From contig JAUCBJ010000123.1 of NCBI GenBank assembly GCA_032718475.1, forward strand, positions 1 through 28,895: DNA of 28,895 nucleotides. Reading direction: 5' to 3'. The notes beneath the pieces were generated by a model. That model saw only the letters and a list, made by a program, of their open reading frames with translations, had not been told where the DNA came from and did not search any database. A program made the translations under genes and the position numbers. This DNA is from Nemertoderma westbladi (Eukaryota; Xenacoelomorpha; Nemertodermatida; Nemertodermatidae). This document shows, piece by piece, positions 9,086 to 17,526 of this stretch; position 1 is the first letter of the stretch, and every line of letters starts with the position of its first letter.

Positions 9086-9717
9086 GGATGCCCATGCCTT
9101 TCCCTTACGTATTCGAAGGTCCTCACCTGACTTCCGGATCCATTGGTCTTAATGCTCTTTGCAGCAGCCTTCACTTCTGCAAAGGAGATATCGCCAATGG
9201 GAATATCTGGGAGTACAGACTCAGACATTTTTACTTCTATAAAGTTATCAGGCAATACCCTGTCATTATTGAGGAGCTTTTCAAAGTGGGCCTTCCAACC
9301 ATTGAGGCGATCGGCTGATGATTCAGCCTTAACCTTGGTGGTTGGTTGGCTTTTCCGCCCAGTAAGCAAGTTGATCGATTTCCATGCCTGGGATGATTGC
9401 CTGATGTCGTCAGCATCATTGATGGCATCAACCTGTTGGTTTATTAGCTCCTGTAGATTAACAGAGTACTGCCTATTCAGGGACCTAGATGCAGCCTTAA
9501 CTGCATTCTTGGCCGCTGTAGTCTGTTTGAGTCGGGACTCTTTCTGCGCCTTGTAGAGGTCATTTTGGCACTTCTGAATTTTGTTGTCAGTCCAGGGGGC
9601 CCTTTTCCTGTTTCGAGGGTATACAGGAACTGTATCTGCAGCTGCTAACAAAAACTGATTCTGTGAAGGCAGTATAGCCCTCACAGTGATCTGCCGCCTC
9701 AGAGACAAGAACCTCAT
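9082..9717 (-). pseudogene. LINE B linker and finger fragment, copy 1
   Basis: Encodes the region between endonuclease and RT (APWTDNKIQKCQNDLYKAQ, ...INLLTGRKSQPTTKVKAES...). It ends out of frame just after the deletion junction that replaces the RT core. Relative to copy 2 it lacks 11 bp near 9650, which throws its first residues out of frame. Confidence 0.7.
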
Positions 9718-9834
9718 ACCTGTTGCTCAGCTGTAGTGTGAAGCTGGATCTCACACTTGGCTGTTGCAACAGAGAGGACCAGTCATGCCGCGGCAGGGCA
9801 GATTTCGTTGTTCTGCTAGCAGGCAGACTACGTC

Positions 9835-10338
9835 TTATTGGGCCACAATAAGGCGGTGATCACTGGAGAAGGGTCGAAGTGTAAATGCATTACAGTCTTG
9901 TATAGAGCTCCTGTATTTCCTACGAAACAGAATATGGTTTATCTGGGACTTGTGACCACTGGGTCCACTATGAGTCCATAGCTTTCCAGTTCGCTTCTTG
10001 AACTGGTTTCCAGCCGAAAACAATCCATTTCCAGAGATAAAATCCTGAAGATGGACGGAATTTCGGTTAACACTATTGCTATAGACCCAGGGCGATGTAG
10101 GTGATTGATGCAGACTTGCATTAAAGTCTCCCAGGAATGTTAAGAATGCATGCTGATCCACTCCATCAGTAGCTGCTTGTAGATTATGGTAAAAATTTTC
10201 CATGTCCTCTACAGGGGCAACACTAGTTGGGGAGTAGCACACAATCAGAACCACCTTAGGAAACTTATTAGCCAGTCTTCCAGAACATGAGAAGTGACAA
10301 CGGATGATGCGGTTAGAGATTTGGTCTATTTTGTCCAT
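9835..10338 (-). pseudogene. LINE B endonuclease fragment, copy 1
   Basis: An APE-type endonuclease remnant of 167 residues with VLIVCYSPT, FLGDFNASLHQ, NHILFRRKYR and SSDHRLIVAQ. It is cut off N-terminally by a frameshift and C-terminally by a stop created by another frameshift at about 9835. Both lesions are shared with 20977-21507. Confidence 0.75.
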
Positions 10339-10596
10339 TCTGCATGTGCAGTTGGATTCATCAATAGATCAATTCCACCATTGCCACTATCATCTGCTGA
10401 AGCGCGGGCAAGTCGCCAACCGCCCCCATGTCCTTAATCAGAACCTCATCAGTCTGTCCCGTCTGCATTCGGTGCTCTTGAGCACCCACTGCGCTAAGAT
10501 AAATCTTATCTGCCAAGGCAGTCAGGTATTAAATAAATTTAAATCACTAAAGAATTAATAATCAATAACAATTATTATATGGAATGAAATACTTAC

Positions 10597-10778
10597 ATTA
10601 AATATATCATGGTGTTGTAATTTAATTTCGGCTTTTTTGAACCTCCCGCCTCCTTCGGTTTATACCTTTTGCTTGGTGTGACGACGTGTATTATCCTTCC
10701 CTCGAGGAAGCGACCCTCCAGCAACCCTCTCCTCGTCAACACTGTCCGCAGACCTACAATACCTCCAACAGCTGCCAT
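10597..10778 (-). CDS. Orphan gene A, exon 1 (start exon)
   Basis: Coding begins at ATG 10778-10776 in a favourable context (AGAATGG). Three nucleotides upstream is a possible acceptor (TTTCAG before 10781), which suggests a non-coding upstream exon. It encodes MAAVGGIVGLRTVLTRRG... with a basic, Lys/Arg-rich stretch near residues 35-50 and ends at donor GTAAGT (10596-10591) in phase 2. The duplicate exon (21736-21918) differs by 24 substitutions, 15 of them at third codon positions, and by one missing codon (an Ala in KEAGGSKK). This proves coding constraint. No homologue is recognised. The basic N-terminus could be a nucleic-acid or nuclear-targeting segment, but this is a guess. Confidence 0.8.
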
Positions 10779-10781
10779 TCT

Positions 10782-11303
10782 CTGAAACGTACAATATTAA
10801 AAACATTATCAAAGTTGTATCACAATTAGTGCTGTGTCACGTAACTTGTCTATTGGCATGGTCACTGGTCAGCCCTGATATGCTAAGATAAAAATTAACG
10901 AAACTTTCTAAACTTTTTGTCTACTAACACACATACAAAATTTAAAAAAAAATAGCAATGCCATTCCTGATAAATAAGCGTCCGAAGATTAGACCGATAG
11001 ACCGACCGACATACAGCACGAGTTTGAGATAATGGTACCCTTATGCTGAGCTCGCTAACTTTCGTGGCTCGCCCCACATACTGCCTTGCATACTTATTTG
11101 TCTTACTGTAGGTTCACCTAAAAAAATAATTTGATAAACTCGAAACGCGTAATGATATTATAATTACATATTTTCTAATGCCATTTAATATTCTATAACA
11201 AATAATTTATAGTCCATTAATATAATAAATCTACAATATCAATATACATATAGAATATACATAATCTATAATATATATATAATATACTGACTACTACTAC
11301 AGT
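10782..11303 (-). other. 5' flank of orphan gene A, to the end of the duplicated segment
   Basis: Shared with 21922-22421 at a few percent divergence or less. About 170 bp just upstream of exon 1 show no substitution, only one 11-bp indel (present in A at about 10811-10821). It should hold the promoter or upstream exon of the gene. No TATA box or other element can be named with confidence. Homology to the second copy stops at about 11303. Confidence 0.5.
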
Positions 11304-12061
11304 CACCCCTGGTTTTAAAAACTTTTAGTGTCATGAAAAATACCGTAAAATCTGTGACTGCCAGCTCTTATATAATGGTCTGCATAGCAAAAAAAAATAT
11401 TTTTTAAAATATTTTATCGAGCTCCTTTTTTTTAGCACCTAAAAATGTGTTCTAGAACATTTTTTTGGTGGTGTGCGGAGTTGTCGAATTTAGGTAACTT
11501 GAATACTGATTCCTTATATTAGCCATTATATGCGAAATTTGCTCAGGATTTCAAACCTGCAAACAGTTTCATCATATCTTGTTTAGTTTTCGAGATATCG
11601 TGAAAAATGTGATGCGCACCCAAAAAGTGCTTGTGGCGCCAAATTTTCAATTTCCAGTAAATTGAAATATTTCCTAAATAAATGTAAATTATCGATTTCT
11701 ATAGGTTTTTTGCGATGCTGAATGCAATGGTAATATTTTCCAGAAGGCCGGGTGAATTGTCATACTACTTTTCATTGTACTGGCAATATCAATGTACTGG
11801 CATTGATTAATCCACCCTGATGCACTGCGGAACTGATCGTAGCGACTCATTTTTTTCGTAATAATTAGTTTATTGGATGTTTATTCAATTGAATACAAAG
11901 TATTTCCGAACATAATAAACGGCGTTAATAGTCAATTAATTAAAATAATTAGAAATATTGTAATAATTTTATTTCATTCACATTATTACATATTATATTT
12001 AAATGTTTTATCTATAATAGAACTACGTTTTGTTTTATATATAAAATTATATTCGACAATC
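11304..12061. other. Non-coding AT-rich stretch
   Basis: No supported gene. The 11390-11780 part (mixed A/T runs, a GATATC segment and moderate complexity) resembles an old repeat, but I cannot name it. The remainder is low-complexity AT-rich DNA. Confidence 0.4.
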
Positions 12062-12170
12062 AAATTTTACACAAGCTAAAGTTACGCTACTACTGTGGGG
12101 GGGGGGGGGGGGGTATACAAAAAAATACAAAAAATAGCGTTACGTAATATGTGAACAGCCCCTAATGTAT
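12062..12170. mobile_element. MITE-like palindromic element with a 17-G tract
   Basis: Imperfect inverted repeats GTTACGCTA (12081-12089) and TAGCGTTAC (about 12136-12144) flank 17 G at 12097-12113. The reverse complement starts AGGGGCTGTTCACATATTACGTAACGC. That is the form of a very widespread invertebrate terminal repeat with TTACGTAACGC and poly-C/poly-G. It is probably one end or a short non-autonomous copy. Confidence 0.45.
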
Positions 12171-12778
12171 TAAAAATCCCTCTACATAAGACTTGTGATG
12201 TACGACGCTCTACTAAATGAATACTCAAGCAAATTTACTAATTGCGTTTACTAATATATCTGTACGGGAGAGTGTCTGAAAGGGGAACAGGTCTTGAACA
12301 AGTGTAGGTCTGTTAAATAGGATATACTGTAGACTCATTAGCACTGTGAGTATCCAATCACAGGCCCCTATGGACTGTTGTAATATATTGAATGCTGGGC
12401 GGGGAGGCTGGTTACTGGGTCAGTCTCTCAAATAAAAACCAATATTGCTTATATTGGGTAGTTAGGCCCGACTTATAACTAAATTGCTTTAATACAATGG
12501 AATTTCAATCACATGATGTAGACTATAGTTTTCATTGTATCAACTGATAATTAACAATGTCGATTACAGCACGTCCAATTTATGTGTTTCTTAAATAATG
12601 TATTGAGCACGTGCGAGTTGCCTGGTACCTGGATGTATCATCAAAATAAAATAGTCAATGAACATAATTTTGAAAAAAATGAATGAAAAAATGAATTTAA
12701 TTCAACAGACCCCAATTGTAATACGTGGTTTGAAGAAGGGACAGCGTTTTTGACACAGGCATTGAAGCGAGGTAGTCT
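12171..12778. other. Non-coding stretch without recognisable features
   Basis: I see no gene, RNA or repeat here that I can support. The GC content is slightly higher around 12290-12430. Confidence 0.4.
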
Positions 12779-12865
12779 GCTGTTTCAAACAGCGTGGTGT
12801 AGCGGTCTGCATGGCTGGTCGGCAACTGATAAACACTGGTTTAATTCCCATCGCGGTGACTTCAC
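12779..12865 (+). repeat. tRNA-derived SINE head (box A and box B)
   Basis: A box A-like GTGGTGTAGCGG at 12794-12805 and a box B-like GGTTTAATTCC at 12838-12848 (9 of 11 against the tRNA B box) are spaced as in a tRNA promoter. Acceptor-stem pairing is poor, so this is not a functional tRNA. It is preceded by a perfect palindrome GCTGTTTCAAACAGC (12779-12793). An RNA polymerase III-type SINE head or an old tRNA pseudogene is the best reading. Confidence 0.45.
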
Positions 12866-13321
12866 ATTAGTTAATATTATTTTCATAATCAATAATTATT
12901 TAATAAGAATTACTTATAGGGATGTAGTCCGATGATTCTGGCCAGAACCGGAATGTCAATCAAATTTAGGAAAAGTCCGCGGACGACCGGCGAATTGGAG
13001 GGCTGAGTGTGAAAAATATATCAACAATAACAGATCTTGTTGCAATGGAAACATGTTGCTAGGAAAAGTCCATGAAATTGAACGTTTTCCACATATAACA
13101 TAACAATAACTATTATTAATTATTACATATACTATTATATTAATACTATTATTATTATTACATATAATTTAACAATACATTCAGTTTAAACATAGCAAAA
13201 CTAGTTTAATGATGTGCAGGTAATAAGCTAAGATTACAAAATACAGTTAGTTATGGACAAAATAGACCAGCATAGCACATAACAGCAGTGTCCAGAAATA
13301 TAAAACAAGTTAGTTGTAACT
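12866..13321. other. Non-coding AT-rich stretch
   Basis: No supported gene. It has low-complexity TATTA-type sequence at about 13100-13160 and leads into the satellite. Confidence 0.4.
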
Positions 13322-15083
13322 CAGTCCATCTCATCATCCGTCCATCTATACATCATTCCGTCTGTCGACCCACTTGCCTGTCCGTGTCCATCAGTCTGTT
13401 GATAGGTGTGTCTGTCAACTAATCACTCACTCGATCTGACTGTCTGTTGGTCAGTCTATCTGTTCGTCAGTCTCTCGGTCGGTCTATACATCACTCCGTC
13501 TGTCGGCCCACTTGCCTGTCCGTGTCCATCAGTCTGTTGATAGGTATGTCTGTCAACTGATCACTCACTCGATCTGACTGTCTGTCGGTCAGTCTATCTG
13601 TTAATCAGTCTCTCAGTCGGTTTAAACATCACTCCGTCTGTCGGCCCGCTTGCCTGTCCGTGTCCATCAGTCTTTTGATAGGTATGTATGTCAACTGATC
13701 ACTCATTCGATCTGACTGTCTGTTGGTCAGTCTATCTGTTCATCAGTCTCTCGGTCAGTCTATACATCACTCCGTCTGTCGTCCCGCTTGCCTGTCCGTC
13801 TCCATCAGTCTGTTGATAGGTATGTCTGTCAACTTATCACACTCATTCGATCTGACTATCTGTTGGTCAGTCTATCTGTTCATCAGTCTCTCGGTCGGTC
13901 TATACATCACTCCGTCTGTCGGCTCACTTGCCTGTCCGTGTCCATCAGTCTGTTGATAGGTATGTCTGTCAACTGATCAATCACTCGATCTGACTGACTG
14001 TTGGTCAGTCTATCTGTTCATCAGTCTCTCGGTTAGTCTATACATCACTCCGTCTGTCGGCCCGCTTGCCTGTCCGTCTCCATCAGTCTGTTGATAGGTA
14101 TGTCTGTCAACTGATCAATCACTCGATCTGACTGTCTGTTGGTCAGTCTATCTGTTCATCAGTCTCTTGGTCGGTCTATACATCACTCCGTCTGTCGGCC
14201 CGCATGCCTGTTCGTCTCCATCAGTCTGTTGATAGGTATGTCTGTCAACTGATCACACTCATTCGATCTGACTATCTGTTGGTCAGTCTATCTGTTCATC
14301 AGTCTCTCGGTCGGTCTATACATCACTCCGTCTGTCGGCCCACTTGCCTGTCCGTGTCCATCAGTCTGTTGATAGGTATGTCTGTCAACTGATCAATCAC
14401 TCGATCTGACTGTCTGTTGGTCAGTCTATCTGTTCATTAGTCTCTCGGTCGGTCTATACATCACTCCGTCTGTCGGCCCGCATGCCTGTTCGTCTCCATC
14501 AGTCTGTTGATAGGTATGTCTGTCAACTGATCACACTCATTCGATCTGACTATCTGTTGGTCAGTCTATCTGTTCATCAGTCTCTCGGTCGGTCTATACA
14601 TCACTCCGTCTGTCGGCCCACTTGCCTGTCCGTGTCCATCAGTCTGTTGATAGGTATGTCTGTCAACTGATCACACTCATTCGATCTGACTATCTGTTGG
14701 TCGGTCTATCTGTTCATCAGTCTCTCGGTCGGTCTATACATCACTCCGTCTGTCGGCCCACTTGCCTGTCCGTGTCCATCAGTCTGTTGATAGGTATGTC
14801 TGTCAACTGATCAATCACTCGATCTGACTGACTGTCGGTCAGTCTATCTGTTCATCAGTCTCTCGGTTAGTCTATACATCACTCCGTCTGTCGGCCCGCT
14901 TGCCTGTCCGTCTCCATCAGTCTGTTGATAGGTATGTCTGTCAACTGATCAATCACTCGATCTGACTGTCTGTTGGTCAGTCTATCTGTTCATCAGTCTC
15001 TCGGTCGGTCTATACATCACTCCGTATGTCGACCCGCTTGCCTGTCCGTGTCCATCAGTCTGTTGATAGGTATGTATGTCTAC
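13322..15083. repeat. Satellite array, about 139-bp unit, 13 landmark copies
   Basis: The landmark TGTTGATAGG (TTTTGATAGG in one copy) recurs every 138-140 bp from about 13397 to 15060. Each unit is itself built of short TCTGT/CAGTC-like pieces, so it probably grew from a pyrimidine-rich microsatellite. The unit is not a multiple of three, and the 60-77 residue frames in it (MPVRLHQSVDRYVCQL...) are by-products. Variants of the segment after the landmark give a higher-order pattern; see findings. Confidence 0.95.
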
Positions 15084-15275
15084 ATGTCAATGAATCTTGC
15101 GGCCTCTTAATATGTTCGTATTTTAGTCTGTTCGTCTTGTTCGTCTTTTTGTTTTCTGTTGTCGGTCTCTTAGTCTGTTGGTTTTATAAGAATAAACAAT
15201 TCGCTAAACTTGGAATGAATGAAACATAAATAATAAAAAAATAAAATTTATATAATAATATGTTTTAACATCCAC

Positions 15276-15507
15276 AGATAGGGAAGGGGGGGGGGTTACT
15301 TGACACAATCAAAATCCAACGAATAAGCCAGAAACTGCAACCTGTGCTATACACTCTCGTTTATTGTTTTGGTTAGAATAGCCTGCCACTGTAACCAACT
15401 CCTTTCCCTGAAATTGATAATAACATTGTTTAATGGACAAGGCAGATAATACATTCTTCAACTCGGGTTTTGCGTCAAGTATCCCCACCCCCTGTATCAA
15501 CATCCAT
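15276..15507 (-). mobile_element. MITE-like element, copy 2 (inverted relative to copy 1)
   Basis: Related to 7552-7792 but on the opposite strand. It has similar ends (a G-run then TTACTTGACACAATC at 15286-15310; complement of GGGGTGGGGATACTTGACGC at about 15475-15495) and a homologous interior. A 10-G tract sits at 15286-15295. The minus-strand frame at 15309-15518 falls inside the element and is not a gene. The two copies are much more diverged than the gene duplication, so they are independent insertions. Confidence 0.5.
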
Positions 15508-15890
15508 ACATCGTACATATTAAAAAAAATTAACTGTTAAAGTCAAATGGAATCAAACTATTAGCACTAACTGTACAATTCAATAACTACATACAACCCC
15601 AATAAAAGCTTAAAAACGTGATTAATGATTCGATATTTTACTCAACCACGGACGAGCTGGGTGATCCTATGGGACATAATCTTTGGGCGCAAAAGAGACC
15701 GTTAACCATCTTAGCAGTGATCTCATTTGTGATGACACAATATCTTTATCGTCGTTTTTCCTCTTTTAAGTTACAATCGAAGATACCTGAATATGGCAAA
15801 CATATAAATTGACTCGAAATGTAATTTACAAATATTAATGATTAAAATTGTTAGTCAATCAAGTTATAAAAAAACGTTGTTGGTAGCACG
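15508..15890. other. Non-coding spacer before the duplicate segment
   Basis: AT-rich. A 64-residue plus-strand frame at 15618-15812 with a hydrophobic centre has no support and is left out. No other feature is seen up to the hairpin at 15891. Confidence 0.35.
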
Positions 15891-15908
15891 CGAACTTGGG
15901 CAAGTTCG
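15891..15908. repeat. Perfect inverted repeat at the duplication edge
   Basis: CGAACTTG-GG-CAAGTTCG, an 8-bp stem with a 2-bp loop, ends 16 bp before the point (15925) where similarity to gene A begins. Confidence 0.6.
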
Positions 15909-15924
15909 ATTTGATCTGGAGTCA

Positions 15925-16165
15925 GGACAGCTCCTCAGAATCTACTGAGATTTCTTTTACAAACATTCCCGCCGTTGGTGCGGGAATGGCTACGGTCGGA
16001 TGTTGCACCTCGATGATCGGGATCAATCCCCGCGACTTGTCGCCCCGGAACGCTGGCTCCCGAAGCCGAACAAGCCCCCCCATCCCCACGTTTTGTCCGA
16101 AAAATCTCTTGGATTCGGCACCACCGTGGTTTATGACCGCAAACGTTTTGCCCGTCGTCAAATCT
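15925..16165 (-). CDS. Orphan gene B, exon 2 (3'-truncated)
   Basis: Paralogue of the gene A exon at 7946-8225 with the same acceptor (ATGGTTTTAG). It encodes DLTTGKTFAVINHGG... to ...VDSEELS and then meets a TGA at 15922-15924, exactly where homology to gene A ends. The 13 further codons and the donor of gene A are therefore missing. There are 31 substitutions in 241 bp, 21 at third positions and no indel, so the frame was maintained for a long time after divergence. Replacement changes include Thr to Ser, Ala to Gly, Thr to Met, Asp to Glu, Leu to His and a run of three (IAT to MFV). The truncated end suggests either a shortened functional isoform or a recently broken copy. Confidence 0.75.
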
Positions 16166-16395
16166 CTAAAACCATATAAATTAATTGAAGTGAAAGTTCA
16201 ACATTAGAGACATAATAACGGAAATTTTTGTAAATTTCCCTGAGAAATCCAGCAATGCGCTATATAGTACCAGAAAAAATACAAATTTGTTCATAAACGA
16301 AAACATATAAAATATGTTGTCACTAAAACATACTGAACTCACACAAATCAACATAATTTATTATATACACACGAAATAAAAGCATACTACTACTA

Positions 16396-17526
16396 CTAGG
16401 TCGATCGAACTCGGACAGTGGAAATGAGATCCTTCCAGGCTTCCCGATTCTCCATAGTTGTCGCAATTTCGTTTCTCCCAAGTTCAGTATCCCTTTCAAG
16501 TTGATCTATATATGTTATGGCAGGTCGTCCACGACTACGCTTTCCATGAGTTGGTTGCCAGAGAAGTAGATCTGGTATGACCTCGTCTTTACTTCGCCAG
16601 CAGTGCCCACTGAATCTTAGTCTGCGTTCACGGAGGGTGGTTGAAACAGGTGGTATTGTACCATAAAGCTCGGCGTTTGTCATATGTTGTCTCCAGCTGA
16701 TGTTTAGGGCTGCCCTTAGTAGTCTTGTGTAGCAACCATCAATTCGTTTTTCAAGTGATTTAGTCAGTGTCCAGGTCTCACCCCCGTATAAAAATACACT
16801 TTCCACTGTGGCTCGAAAGAACTTAGTCTTCAGGTGCCTGGAGAGATCTGATTTCCAGATGGTATCCATTTTTGATAGAGCTACCCAAGCCTTTGCTTTC
16901 CTAACTTCTATGTCCTTTTTGCTACTCTCTATCCATGATCCAAGGTACTGGAAGTCATCGACCTTCCTTAGTTGATTATTATCAATGGTTGTCAAGTTTC
17001 CATCAACATTAAAGGTCATGAATTCGGTCTTGGTAGCATTTATATGCAATCCAACCTCCTTAGCAGCCCTCTCCACTTTATTTAGTAGAAGCTGTGCATC
17101 TGCCTGCGTATTAGAGAGCAGGGCGATGTCATCCGCAAAGTCGGTGTCTGTGACTGTAGTTGCCGGATATCTACTACTTCTGCGTTCTTGAAGTGTGAAT
17201 CCCAGATCTTCACCCTTTGTGGCCATCCTCATTGCGTAATCCAGCACAATTACAAATAGTAATGGTGCTAATGTGTCACCTTGCAGTACGCCAGCCAGGA
17301 TTGAGAAAAACTCAGTTTCACCATCTGGTGAGAGTACCTGCGCTTCTGTGTCACAATATAACAATCCAATGCCAGTAACAATTACTTCTGGTATTCCATA
17401 AGCTCTTAGGATTTCAAGCATTTTACCTCTATGGATGGAGTCGAATGCCTTCTTGAAGTCCACAAAAGTCATGACTGCGGGGAGATTCTTTGACTTAATT
17501 CCTTCAATCAGTCTCCGTAGCTGCAA
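16396..17526 (-). pseudogene. LINE A copy 2, RT and C-terminal part (downstream of a frameshift)
   Basis: Contains FVDFKKAFD, GVLQGDTLAP, FADDIALLS and the C-terminal YGGETWTL and RLRFSGHC segments, ending in the TAG tail. It is separated from the upstream half by one extra C at 17521 (CGTAGCTGCAAG against CGTAGTGCAAG in copy 1). Apart from that single base the RT is intact. Confidence 0.85.

Larger units (their letters stand above)
8558..10525 (-). mobile_element. LINE family B relic, copy 1 (RT core deleted)
   Basis: A decayed LINE on the minus strand. From its 5' end it has an endonuclease with a frameshift (GVQEHR..., then frame change near 10420-10440; LGDFNASLHQ and SSDHRLIV follow), a linker (APWTDNKIQKCQNDLYKAQ), and the start of the finger region (KSIKTN). 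It then jumps at about 9115-9130 straight to the post-thumb segment (LRIRKGKAWASLNRLCRIW, then LYGSACWALT). All core RT motifs, including FADD, are absent. It ends with a TAA and a short 3' UTR holding the palindrome TGCAGCTGCA. The same frameshifts and junction occur in copy 2, so they predate the duplication. Confidence 0.85.
8226..10596 (-). other. Intron 1 of orphan gene A
   Basis: A GT...AG intron between exon 1 (donor GTAAGT at 10596-10591) and exon 2. It contains the decayed LINE B relic at 8558-10525. The outer 222 bp next to exon 2 (8226-8447) differ from gene B at 3 positions, and the roughly 95 bp next to exon 1 differ at about 1. Position 8445-8452 is the empty site of the LINE A insertion found in gene B. 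Confidence 0.75.

Noticed and set aside
12793-12865. A functional tRNA gene
   Set aside because: Box A and box B are present, but the acceptor stem does not pair and the T arm is weak.
13723-15229. Several 60-77 residue frames (MPVRLHQSVDRY...)
   Set aside because: All are by-products of the 139-bp satellite. The unit is not a multiple of three, so no frame persists.
15309-15518. A 69-residue minus-strand frame
   Set aside because: It lies inside MITE-like copy 2 and has no support from copy 1, where the frame is not kept.
15618-15812. A 64-residue plus-strand frame with a hydrophobic centre
   Set aside because: No second copy, no start context and no recognisable domain. A chance frame is likely.
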